A DNA stretch of 64,000 nt from Lachnospiraceae bacterium (lineage in GTDB: Bacteria > Bacillota > Clostridia > Lachnospirales > Lachnospiraceae): NCBI GenBank assembly GCA_022652545.1, contig JALCRM010000011.1:1-64000 (forward strand). The letters are read 5' to 3'. Both the position numbers and the translations under genes were made by a program. Below, one piece after another: positions 52,400 to 59,341 of this stretch. The stretch's first letter is position 1; every line of letters begins with the position of its first letter. The notes beneath the pieces are model-generated. The model was not told the origin of the DNA and searched no databases. It worked only from the letters and a program-made list of their open reading frames with translations.

Positions 52400-53410
52400 A
52401 TGAAGGGTGTTTATTTTGATGGATCGAAGGCTGTCTTCCGGGAGGATCTTCCTGTCCCGGAGCCTTCGCAGGGTCACAGCAGGATACGTGTCATGTATGC
52501 CAACATATGCAGTACGGACAAAGAAGTCCTGAAGGGCTACCGGCCGCAGTTCCGCGGCGTGATGGGACACGAATTCGCAGGAGTCGTCGACAGGACGGAA
52601 AACCCGGAACTTATGGGCAGGGTCGTTGTCGGAGAACTCAACGAAGGCTGCGGACACTGCCTGTACTGCAGAAGCGGCAGGGAAAAACACTGCCCTGACC
52701 GGAAGGTGCTCGGTCTGGACGGCCTGGACGGATGTTTTGCCGAATATCTGGTGCTGGCTGACCACCTGATCCATCCCGTCCCGCCGGACCTCCCGCCGGA
52801 ACAGGCCGTCTATACGGAACCGCTTGCAGCGGCACTGGAGATCCCTACGCAGGTACATCTGGATCCGCGCAGCAGCATAGCCGTCATCGGAGACGGCCGG
52901 CTGGCTTTCATGATCGCGCAGGTGCTGCATCTGAGCGGTGCGGAACTGACGGTGATCGGAAAACACCGTGAAAAACTCGATGCATTCTCTCCTTTTGCCT
53001 CACACACCAGACTGTGCGGAGAATATGACGGTACAGACGCGCACGATGCCGAAAGCACTTACGAGACCGTCGTGGAAGCCTCCGGCTCCCCGGAAGGTAT
53101 CCTCCTCGCGCTGAAGATCGTCCGCCGCCAGGGCACGATCGTGTTGAAAAGCACCTACGCCGGCACTGCAGAGGTCGATATGAGCCTCTTTGTCGTCAAT
53201 GAGATCACGCTGGTCGGAAGCAGGTGCGGCCCGTTCGAGCCGGCGATCCGGCTGCTGAAGGATGGCCTGGTCCGCTTTCCGGAGGTGGAATGGCACACGC
53301 TCGATGATTTTGATGCTGCATTCCGCTCGAAGGCGTTCAAAGCCGGCTTTCGGATCAACGTCCAGCCGGAAGGCATCAATTTTTCGCAAAAATCTATTAA
53401 ATTTACTTAA
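52400..53410 (+). CDS. zinc-dependent MDR alcohol/sugar-alcohol dehydrogenase
   Basis: 336 residues. The structural zinc site is GCGHCLYCRSGREKHC (four Cys, about 93-108). Catalytic zinc ligands are Cys in ANICSTDKE (about 37) and His in GHEFAG (about 57), with Glu in VYTEPLAAALE. The nucleotide-binding stretch AVIGDGRLAFMIAQVL replaces the usual GxGxxG with GDGRLA. The family reduces or oxidises alcohols with NAD(P); the substrate is not determined. AAAGGA lies four bases before the ATG. Confidence 0.9.
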   Translation: MKGVYFDGSKAVFREDLPVPEPSQGHSRIRVMYANICSTDKEVLKGYRPQFRGVMGHEFAGVVDRTENPELMGRVVVGELNEGCGHCLYCRSGREKHCPDRKVLGLDGLDGCFAEYLVLADHLIHPVPPDLPPEQAVYTEPLAAALEIPTQVHLDPRSSIAVIGDGRLAFMIAQVLHLSGAELTVIGKHREKLDAFSPFASHTRLCGEYDGTDAHDAESTYETVVEASGSPEGILLALKIVRRQGTIVLKSTYAGTAEVDMSLFVVNEITLVGSRCGPFEPAIRLLKDGLVRFPEVEWHTLDDFDAAFRSKAFKAGFRINVQPEGINFSQKSIKFT

Positions 53411-53698
53411 ACGATTTCATTTTATAAACTTTAGGGTAAACTCTTGACTGATATATGGTATTTTTTTAACAAATCAGGATACAGCAGAAACCGTATCCAT
53501 TTCTTTGCCGCTGACATTTCAGAACAATATCTGTAAAACAGAAGTGACTTTTTGCAGTTTCGTCAGGTGTTTCTTTCAAAACATCCTGACTATAGTTTTC
53601 GATGTTTTCGCAGCGTGCGCCTGCTTCCGGGATTTCCGCCGGCATAACAGCCGCCGCAAAAAAGCGAAAAGCTGCCGGCCGGCAATACAAATAACAAT

Positions 53699-53728
53699 AC
53701 CGGTACCGTCTTCCCGGTTTATTTTTTG
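53699..53728 (+). terminator. terminator-like hairpin
   Basis: ACCGG and CCGGT arms (53699-53718) followed by TTATTTTTTG. It could end transcription from the dehydrogenase gene or from the candidate small RNA. Confidence 0.45.
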
Positions 53729-53743
53729 TTTTTATTTGTTTTT

Positions 53744-53773
53744 TTGTGATTTTTTACCTGTGGATGTTATAAT
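53744..53773 (+). promoter_or_regulatory. predicted promoter of the unknown 169-residue gene
   Basis: TTGTGA (53744-53749), 18-base spacer and perfect TATAAT (53768-53773). The gene starts at 53838. Confidence 0.55.
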
Positions 53774-53837
53774 ATTTTGGTAAATTATCAGGATTGCAAT
53801 TTAGCCCTGTTCCAGTCACTTTGGAAAGGAGATCTCC

Positions 53838-54347
53838 ATGGCTTCCAGGAAAAACACCGTTACCAAAGCTGCTTCCAAAAAGTCAGCACCCGTTTTGTCT
53901 CTTTCCGTAGCACAGAATGGTCTTCATATCAGCCGGGATGCCGCCGCGCTTCTGGGCGATCCGCACTGTATACGCTTCCTGATCAGCAGAAACAACAGGA
54001 AGATAGCCCTCCAGGCCTGTGACCAGGGCAGCGAAGGAGCGATCGTATTATATCGGAAACCGGACGCTGACGGACGCAGCCGTCTGAAGGATCACGCAGC
54101 ATCCGTAGACAGAGCTCCGAAAACCGCCGGTGCTGCAACTTCGTTCAGGATCACTCTGCCTGCCGTCATGGATATTTTCCTGAATCTGTTTTCCGTAGAT
54201 GATGAAAAAACTCTTTATACAATGACCGGCTCATACTCTGCAGAGGAAAAGGCCGTAATTTTCAAAACAGACAGCGCCGTAAAAAGTATCCGGGTCCCCC
54301 GCGGCAGGAAAAAAAGCACTTCTTCCCAGGCCGGAGGCCGTTCTTAG
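53838..54347 (+). CDS. hypothetical protein, basic, unrecognised
   Basis: 169 residues, very basic at both ends (N-terminal 20 with Lys/Arg/Ala; C-terminal RGRKKSTSSQAGGRS). The middle contains LSVAQNGLHISRDAAALLG, then FLISRNNRKIALQACD, and a later segment FRITLPAVMDIFLNLFSVDDEKTLYTM. I recognise no family or catalytic motif; a small DNA- or RNA-binding protein is a guess from charge only. GGAG lies about six bases before the ATG and a good promoter lies upstream. The 3' end overlaps the convergent PNPOx-like gene by four bases. Confidence 0.6.
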   Translation: MASRKNTVTKAASKKSAPVLSLSVAQNGLHISRDAAALLGDPHCIRFLISRNNRKIALQACDQGSEGAIVLYRKPDADGRSRLKDHAASVDRAPKTAGAATSFRITLPAVMDIFLNLFSVDDEKTLYTMTGSYSAEEKAVIFKTDSAVKSIRVPRGRKKSTSSQAGGRS

Positions 54348-54847
54348 AAAACGAGCTCCTGCCGGGAGGCAGCGCCGTTCTTCCTGAAATCCGAATTCAG
54401 AAAAGAGAGCCGGACCGGGCGCACCTTCAGCAGATGCATCGGAGAAGGCAGTTTTTTCAATGCTTCCAGAGGTATTTTTTTGTATTCCGCAGCACTTACA
54501 TACTCTTCAGAAAACGGTTCGACAACTGTCGCTTTCCCCTGTATCTGCATGCCCTTGATATTGCCGAATCCCGTGTATCTGTCAAAGATCGCCAGCGACA
54601 CATTGTCGTTCTTCTCCAGCCCGATGAATTTTTCGCCACCTTCCGTAAACATCCAGAAAGCGCCGTCATGATAGGAGTATTCGATCGGCGTACAGCGCAC
54701 CCAGTCGCCGGTCCCTGTCGCCAGGGCGCAGGTGTTATTGGCTAGGATATATTCTTCCGCCAGTGTCTTCAGCTGCCGGGGTTCCATCTTTACGCCGGCA
54801 TTCTTTTTCCAGTATTCCGCAGCCTGTACATATTCTTCGTGTGTCAT
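54344..54847 (-). CDS. pyridoxamine 5'-phosphate oxidase-like flavin protein
   Basis: 167 residues. After a helical N-terminus of 30 residues, the split-barrel fold of FMN-binding PNPOx-like proteins is visible: NNTCALATGTGDWVRCTPIEYSY, GAFWMFTEGGEKFIGLEKN, VSLAIFDRYTG and MQIQGKATVVEP. Members bind FMN, F420 or haem; the activity here is unknown. The ATG at 54847 has GGAGG four bases upstream. An in-frame ATG at 54955 would translate the leader repeat and is probably not used. Confidence 0.85.
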   Translation of the reverse strand: MTHEEYVQAAEYWKKNAGVKMEPRQLKTLAEEYILANNTCALATGTGDWVRCTPIEYSYHDGAFWMFTEGGEKFIGLEKNDNVSLAIFDRYTGFGNIKGMQIQGKATVVEPFSEEYVSAAEYKKIPLEALKKLPSPMHLLKVRPVRLSFLNSDFRKNGAASRQELVF

Positions 54848-54851
54848 TTTC

Positions 54852-54995
54852 CCTCCGTGAGGAGAACCAGAGGTTCTCCGAATCGGGCAGCCGGTGCCGC
54901 TTTTCAGGCACCGTTGCTGCGACATGACGATGGGCGCATCGGCGCACAGCGTCATGTTTTTCCATCCGTGAGGAGAATCTTCAGATTCTCCGGTG
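54852..54995 (-). repeat. leader repeat copy E with an extra upstream hairpin
   Basis: On the minus strand: an outer hairpin (GGAGAATC/GATTCTCC, 54991-54972), then TCACGGATGGAAAAAC-ATG. Next come the body shared with copy A, including hairpin 1 (54912-54893, same arms as copy A), and hairpin 3 (GGAGAACC/GGTTCTCC, 54879-54861). TCACGGAGGG follows as the PNPOx ribosome binding site. The outer hairpin plus degenerate ribosome site looks like an older module end into which a second module was placed. Confidence 0.7.
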
Positions 54996-55080
54996 ACTAT
55001 TATAAATCTTTCCTTCCATACCGCACTGAGAAGGTCTATAGTTAATTCGGCAGCGGCGCGCCGCGCCGGCCGCCCAGTTC

Positions 55081-55108
55081 GGAGAATCTGAAATTCTCCT
55101 CATGGAGG
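55081..55108 (+). repeat. leader repeat copy F (hairpin 3 plus ribosome binding site)
   Basis: GGAGAAT and ATTCTCC arms (55081-55099), then TCAT and GGAGG (55104-55108) directly before the flavodoxin-like gene. Only the 3' hairpin module is present. It lies divergent to copy E in the same 267-base intergenic region. Confidence 0.65.
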
Positions 55109-55114
55109 TATAAG

Positions 55115-55750
55115 ATGAAAGTTCTGCTTGTCAACGGAAGTCCTCACGAAAACGGCTGTACCGGCACTGCCCTGAAGGAAGTGGCACAGTCGCTGGAAAA
55201 AGAGAGCATCGAAACAAAGATCTTCTGGATCGGGAACAAGCCGATCGGTGGCTGTATCGGCTGCCGCGCCTGCGAAAAGAAAAAAGAATGCGCCTTCGAT
55301 GGCGATAAGGTAAATGAATTTCTTCAGATCGCCGGCAGCTACGACGGCTTTGTCTTCGGCACGCCCGTCCATTTTGCTTCTGCAGCCGGCAATATGTCTT
55401 CCTTCATGGACCGCGTCTTTTCAGCGGATATGAACGGCGGCGGGAGCAGATTTCTCCTTAAGCCGGCAGCTGCAGTCGTTTCCGCACGCCGCGCGGGTAC
55501 GACCGTTACCTGGGATCAGCTGAACAAATATTTCGGGATCTGCCAGATGCCCGTCATTTCATCCCGCTACTGGAACATGGTCCACGGCTCCACGCCGGAA
55601 CAGGTCATGGAAGACCGAGAAGGCGTGCAGGTCATGCACATCCTCGGCAAAAACATGGCGTATTTTCTGAAATGTAAGGAAGCCGGCGAAAAAGCGGGCA
55701 TCAAAGCACCGGAACAGGAGCAGGTCACATTCACAAACTTCATTCGATGA
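55115..55750 (+). CDS. NADPH-dependent FMN reductase/flavodoxin-like protein
   Basis: 211 residues. The N-terminal LLVNGSPHENGCTGTAL is the FMN-phosphate loop of the flavodoxin-like fold. GCIGCRAC with Cys pairs (about 49-54) and GFVFGTPVHFASAAGNMSSFMDR follow. The CxGCxxC cysteines occur in multimeric flavodoxin WrbA-like proteins of anaerobes. Electron donor and acceptor unknown. GGAGG lies six bases before the ATG, with leader repeat copy F just upstream. Confidence 0.88.
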   Translation: MKVLLVNGSPHENGCTGTALKEVAQSLEKESIETKIFWIGNKPIGGCIGCRACEKKKECAFDGDKVNEFLQIAGSYDGFVFGTPVHFASAAGNMSSFMDRVFSADMNGGGSRFLLKPAAAVVSARRAGTTVTWDQLNKYFGICQMPVISSRYWNMVHGSTPEQVMEDREGVQVMHILGKNMAYFLKCKEAGEKAGIKAPEQEQVTFTNFIR

Positions 55751-55832
55751 CCGATGCCTTTTTCAAAACACAGTCAGAGTACCGGAAACCGGCGCACTCC
55801 AGGGCACCGGCTTCCGATCGGAGGGTATATCT

Positions 55833-56621
55833 ATGGAGATAAAAACAGCAAAGATCAGCGATTTTATCTATGATTTTACGGAATGGCAGCCGGCGGAAGA
55901 CGGAAGCGGCCTCCAGCCTTATGTGGACTCCTATCTGGTCATCGGCAGCAGGCGCGCCGCCGTGATCGACACACTGCAGAATAAGAAAGGTCTGTATGAA
56001 GCGGTGCGGAAGCTGACGGACCTTCCCGTGGACGTTCTGATCACGCACGGCCATCTGGATCACTGCGGCATATCCACAAAGGAATTTGCGGAAGCAGGCT
56101 GCCGCATTTTCATGTGCCTTTCAGACTACGACCTTCTCATGTCCATGGTGCAGTTCCCTGAAAAGAAATGGTTTACCGATCTGCACGACGGAGACCGTTT
56201 CGATCTGGGCGGCCGGGTCCTTGAAACGATCGCCTGCGGCGGCCATTCCCCGGGTTCCGTAGTATTTTTAGACAGAGCGGAACAGATCATGTTTTCCGGT
56301 GACAGCATCGGATCCGCCAACTTCTGGATGCAGCTGCCGTCCTGTCTGCCTCTCCATGAGTTTCAGAAAAATCTCTCCCGCCTTGCGGAAAATGTAAGCA
56401 CTCTCGACCGGCTGCAGATCTATCCCGGACACAGGGCGCAGGCACCTGCCGCCCTGACCGGACAGTACATCAAAGATACGCTCACACTTACGAAGCTGCT
56501 GGTCCAGGGGGAGACCGAAGGCGCAGATGCAGCCATGGATATAGACGGCGTGCATATAGACTACAAAATCGCTGCCCTCGGAACCATGCTGAATTTCTGC
56601 TACGATCCGAAAAATCTGTAG
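55833..56621 (+). CDS. MBL-fold metallohydrolase
   Basis: 262 residues. The metal site motif THGHLDHCG (about 70-78) gives HxHxDH, with a further His in CGGHSPGSVVF (about 136) and Asp in MFSGDSIG. A C-terminal His in YPGHRAQ completes the set. The substrate is unknown; glyoxalase II-like or lactonase activity are options. GGAGGG lies before the ATG. It follows the flavodoxin-like gene by 82 bases. Confidence 0.88.
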   Translation: MEIKTAKISDFIYDFTEWQPAEDGSGLQPYVDSYLVIGSRRAAVIDTLQNKKGLYEAVRKLTDLPVDVLITHGHLDHCGISTKEFAEAGCRIFMCLSDYDLLMSMVQFPEKKWFTDLHDGDRFDLGGRVLETIACGGHSPGSVVFLDRAEQIMFSGDSIGSANFWMQLPSCLPLHEFQKNLSRLAENVSTLDRLQIYPGHRAQAPAALTGQYIKDTLTLTKLLVQGETEGADAAMDIDGVHIDYKIAALGTMLNFCYDPKNL

Positions 56622-56643
56622 GGCATCCGGGGACATCCGCGGA

Positions 56644-56682
56644 GGAAGAGCGTTATGAGCTCTTCCCCGGAGTCCTCTTTTT
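56644..56682 (+). terminator. terminator between MBL and RclA-like genes
   Basis: GGAAGAGC and GCTCTTCC arms with a 7-base loop (56644-56666), extended by GGAG/CTCC-like flanks, then a T-tract at 56678-56682. Confidence 0.6.
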
Positions 56683-56693
56683 CGCAGCTTCTT

Positions 56694-58067
56694 TCATCGC
56701 ACTGCCGCAAACAGGTCATTCAGCGCTTCCGTCATGGTAGGATGGTTATAAATATTGTCCCGCAGCACGGTATACGGCAGACCGTTGTCCATACACAGTT
56801 TGACAAGGTTGATCATTTCCTGGGACTCCGCACAGAAGAAATGCGCCCCGAGGATCATGCCGGTATCGGCATCCACGATGGCCTTCAGCAGGCCTTCCGG
56901 TTTTTTCAGTACCTGTGCCTTTGGTATCGCGGCGGCAGGTATTCTCGCAATCCTGTATTTCAGGCCTTTTGCAAGCGCTTCTGCCTCGCTGAGCCCGACG
57001 CGCGACATCGGCGGATCCAGGAAAACCGTGTACGGAACAGCGCCGCGGTTCGCCGTGGTGCGGCTGCCGTCTCCCAGTACCGCGCTGCTTACAATGCGGT
57101 AATCATCCAGCGATATGTACGTAAACTGCATTCCGCCGACGACATCGCCCATGGCCCAGATATGGGGGACCGAAGTCTGCAGATGCTCATTTGTTTTCAC
57201 GGCACCGCGTTCCGTCAGTTCCACACCGGCGGCCTGCAGGTCCAGTCCTTCCAGATTCGGCCTGCGTCCTGCGGCAACAAGCACTGCGTCAGCTTCGATC
57301 TGTCTCTCTTCCCCGCCGACGGATACCGTAAGGACCGCGTGGTCTGCTTCATCGCGTACTGACGTTGTTTTGGCGGAACGGAGGATACTGACCCCGCGTG
57401 ATGTAAGATTGTCATAGACCACTTTGGCGATCTCTGCATCCTCGCGCGGTATAAAGGTTTCGCCGTCCTGGATGATGGTCACTTCCGACCCGAAGTTGGT
57501 AAAATAGGAAGAAAATTCAAGCCCGATATAGCCTCCGCCTATAATGGTCAGCCGGCGGGGCAGGTCATTTCTCTCCATCAGCTGCTCACTGGTGTATACA
57601 AAACGACTGTCTTTAAGACCGTCGATCGGGGGCAGGAACGGACGGGACCCCGTGTTGATGAATATGCGTTCTCCGGTCAGTTCCTCCGCTCTGCCATCCG
57701 GATAAGTCACCTTCACGGTATGGCTGTCCGTAAAGGATGCACTGCCTGTCAGCACCTTCACGCCTGCTGCGACTGCCTTATCATAGTTCTTGCTGCGCAG
57801 CATGCCGGTCAGACGGCCTTTTTCCGCAACCGCTTCGGTATAGCGCCTGGCTTTGTCTTCAAAATCACCGCCGATCGCAGCCGACAGGCGCGCACTGTTT
57901 TCCAGAGATTTTGTGGGAATGCAGGCCACATTGATGCAGGTCCCGCCGTACATGAGGGGATCCTTTTCAATCAGGACCGTGCTTTGTCCTGCTTTTGCAA
58001 GCGCTCCGGCAAGTGTTTTTCCGCCTTTTCCGAATCCGATGATGATGTTTTCATATTTACGTTCCAT
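56694..58067 (-). CDS. FAD pyridine nucleotide-disulfide oxidoreductase (RclA-like)
   Basis: 457 residues. FAD motif IIIGFGKGGKTLAGAL (about 8-23), redox-active GGTCINVACIPTKS with the Cys-x4-Cys disulfide (about 42-55), NAD motif TIIGGGYIGLEF, second FAD motif PHIWAMGDVVGG, and a C-terminal NHPTMTEALNDL. The motif set and GFGKGGK suit RclA/hypothiocyanous acid reductase-type proteins rather than lipoamide dehydrogenase or mercuric reductase. It is in an operon after a rhodanese-like lipoprotein. GGAGGG lies before the ATG. Confidence 0.85.
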   Translation of the reverse strand: MERKYENIIIGFGKGGKTLAGALAKAGQSTVLIEKDPLMYGGTCINVACIPTKSLENSARLSAAIGGDFEDKARRYTEAVAEKGRLTGMLRSKNYDKAVAAGVKVLTGSASFTDSHTVKVTYPDGRAEELTGERIFINTGSRPFLPPIDGLKDSRFVYTSEQLMERNDLPRRLTIIGGGYIGLEFSSYFTNFGSEVTIIQDGETFIPREDAEIAKVVYDNLTSRGVSILRSAKTTSVRDEADHAVLTVSVGGEERQIEADAVLVAAGRRPNLEGLDLQAAGVELTERGAVKTNEHLQTSVPHIWAMGDVVGGMQFTYISLDDYRIVSSAVLGDGSRTTANRGAVPYTVFLDPPMSRVGLSEAEALAKGLKYRIARIPAAAIPKAQVLKKPEGLLKAIVDADTGMILGAHFFCAESQEMINLVKLCMDNGLPYTVLRDNIYNHPTMTEALNDLFAAVR

Positions 58068-58081
58068 ATGCGGTCCCTCCT

Positions 58082-58561
58082 TTACTTTTTGACGGTATCG
58101 TACGGCCAGTCAACAATACCGCCGATATCGTAGATGTTTGTATACCCCATCGCTGCAAGTTTCTTCGATGCATTCCCCGCCCGGATCCCCGTCCTGCAGT
58201 AGATGAGGATCACCGCGTCCTTGTCCGGCAGATCGGCAGGCTGTTCCGCGCCGATGCTTTCGACCGGAATATTGATCGCATCGGGAATGTGTTCCGCATC
58301 ATATTCAGCCGCCGTACGTACATCCACGATCACAACGCCTCCGGCATCGATCATCTTTTTTGCCGCTGCCGCATCGATCTTTGTATAACCGTCCGCATTC
58401 TTTGCCGCCTCTGCAGATCCCGCTCCCTGTGCGGAGGCATAGCCGGAAATCCCGGTCGAAGCCGCCGCGGCAGCTGTCGTATCCCCGCTGCCGGCGCAGC
58501 CTGACAGAAGCAGGCTCAGCCCCAGTATGACCGCCGCAAGCACTCTGTATGTTTTTCCCAT
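58082..58561 (-). CDS. rhodanese-like lipoprotein
   Basis: 159 residues. The signal ends at LLLSGC (Cys about 22). After a short Ala/Thr/Gly linker, a single rhodanese domain occupies about 60-158: VVIVDVRTAAEYDAEHIPDAINIP and the active-site loop YCRTGIRAG with Cys about 121. It is a surface-exposed sulfur-transfer or thiol-handling protein. It precedes the RclA-like gene by 14 bases and shares its promoter region with the divergent Crp/Fnr gene. Confidence 0.92.
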   Translation of the reverse strand: MGKTYRVLAAVILGLSLLLSGCAGSGDTTAAAAASTGISGYASAQGAGSAEAAKNADGYTKIDAAAAKKMIDAGGVVIVDVRTAAEYDAEHIPDAINIPVESIGAEQPADLPDKDAVILIYCRTGIRAGNASKKLAAMGYTNIYDIGGIVDWPYDTVKK

Positions 58562-58573
58562 AATGTCCCTCCT

Positions 58574-58603
58574 TTGATTGCTTTTACAAGTTGATCATAT
58601 TAT
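58574..58603 (+). promoter_or_regulatory. predicted promoter of the Crp/Fnr-like gene
   Basis: TTGATT (58574-58579), 18-base spacer and TATTAT (58598-58603). The same stretch read on the minus strand must also drive the rhodanese-RclA operon. Confidence 0.45.
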
Positions 58604-58622
58604 CTTAAAGGGAGAGTTCCTA

Positions 58623-58634
58623 TTGAAATTTCAA
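58623..58634. promoter_or_regulatory. candidate Crp/Fnr-type operator
   Basis: TTGAAATTTCAA is a perfect 12-base palindrome with TTGA and TCAA half-sites as in the Crp/Fnr family, though with a 4-base rather than the usual 6-base centre. It lies about 20 bases after the -10 box, fitting autorepression of the adjacent regulator gene. Confidence 0.4.
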
Positions 58635-58664
58635 CAGTGTGCAAAAAAGAGGAAGAGGAGTACG

Positions 58665-59327
58665 ATGATCGATATTTCTGAAAACCCGCTGTTTGCAAAG
58701 ATCCCGTCCGAAGAGATCCCTGCCCTTCTGAAATGCCTGGGCGCAGAAACAAGAGAATACAAAAAAGGGAAGACCCTGTTCCGGGTCGACACCGAGATCA
58801 CAAAACTCGGGATCGTACTGCAGGGCACTGTGCATACCGAATCGACGAACATTCTCGGCGACCGCAGCATCATCAGCATCATGCGCCCCGGCCAGCTGGT
58901 CTGCGACGCGTACAGCAGCACGTCCGGCCGCATCCTGCTGGTCGACGTGGTGGCACAGACGGACTGTACCGTCCTGCTCATCGAAACGCAGCGCCTGTTC
59001 CGCCCGTGCGGCAACCTGAACGGCTACGGCACACAGCTCAGCGAAAACCTCATCCATGTACTGGCGCAGAAATACGTGGACCTAGGCTGCAAAGTGATCC
59101 ACCTGTCCGGCAGGTCCACCCGCCGGAAACTGCTTTCCTACCTTTCGGAGCAGTTCCGCTTTTCCGGCGGAAAGCCCTTCTCCATCCCCTTTAACCAGCA
59201 GGAACTGGCAGACTATCTTTTTGTCGAACGGAGCGGCCTTTCCACCGAGTTCAACCGGCTCCGGAAGGAAGGCATTCTGCAGGCATGCGGCAGCCGGTAT
59301 ACTTTGCTGCATCCCGAAGAAAACTGA
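58665..59327 (+). CDS. Crp/Fnr family transcriptional regulator
   Basis: 220 residues. An N-terminal cyclic-nucleotide-binding-like domain (EYKKGKTLFR, then SIISIMRPGQLV) is followed by a dimer helix. A winged HTH_Crp contains FNQQELADYLFVERSGLSTEFNRL (about 171-194, read in two parts). Cysteines at about 22, 66, 80 and 92 could allow redox sensing, but no clear FNR iron-sulfur pattern is visible. The ATG at 58665 has AGGAG four bases upstream. It probably regulates the divergent RclA/rhodanese operon. Confidence 0.9.
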   Translation: MIDISENPLFAKIPSEEIPALLKCLGAETREYKKGKTLFRVDTEITKLGIVLQGTVHTESTNILGDRSIISIMRPGQLVCDAYSSTSGRILLVDVVAQTDCTVLLIETQRLFRPCGNLNGYGTQLSENLIHVLAQKYVDLGCKVIHLSGRSTRRKLLSYLSEQFRFSGGKPFSIPFNQQELADYLFVERSGLSTEFNRLRKEGILQACGSRYTLLHPEEN

Positions 59328-59341
59328 GCGCGGGCAAAACA

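Larger units (their letters stand above)
53411..53837 (+). other. AT-rich intergenic region with several hairpins, candidate small RNA
   Basis: 427 bases without a convincing gene and clearly richer in A/T than its surroundings. TTGACT occurs at 53444-53449. Inverted repeats lie at 53477-53498 (GGATAC/GTATCC) and 53562-53590 (GTCAGG/CCTGAC with inner GTTT/AAAC). A terminator-like stem with T-tract is at 53699-53728. A separate promoter for the next gene follows at 53744. This layout fits a small non-coding RNA of about 250 bases. A short open frame in the region lacks coding character. Confidence 0.35.

Noticed and set aside
54848..54955. N-terminal extension of the PNPOx-like protein from the ATG at 54955
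   Set aside because: It would translate the repeat body and hairpin 3; the ATG at 54847 has a strong GGAGG and starts the conserved part.
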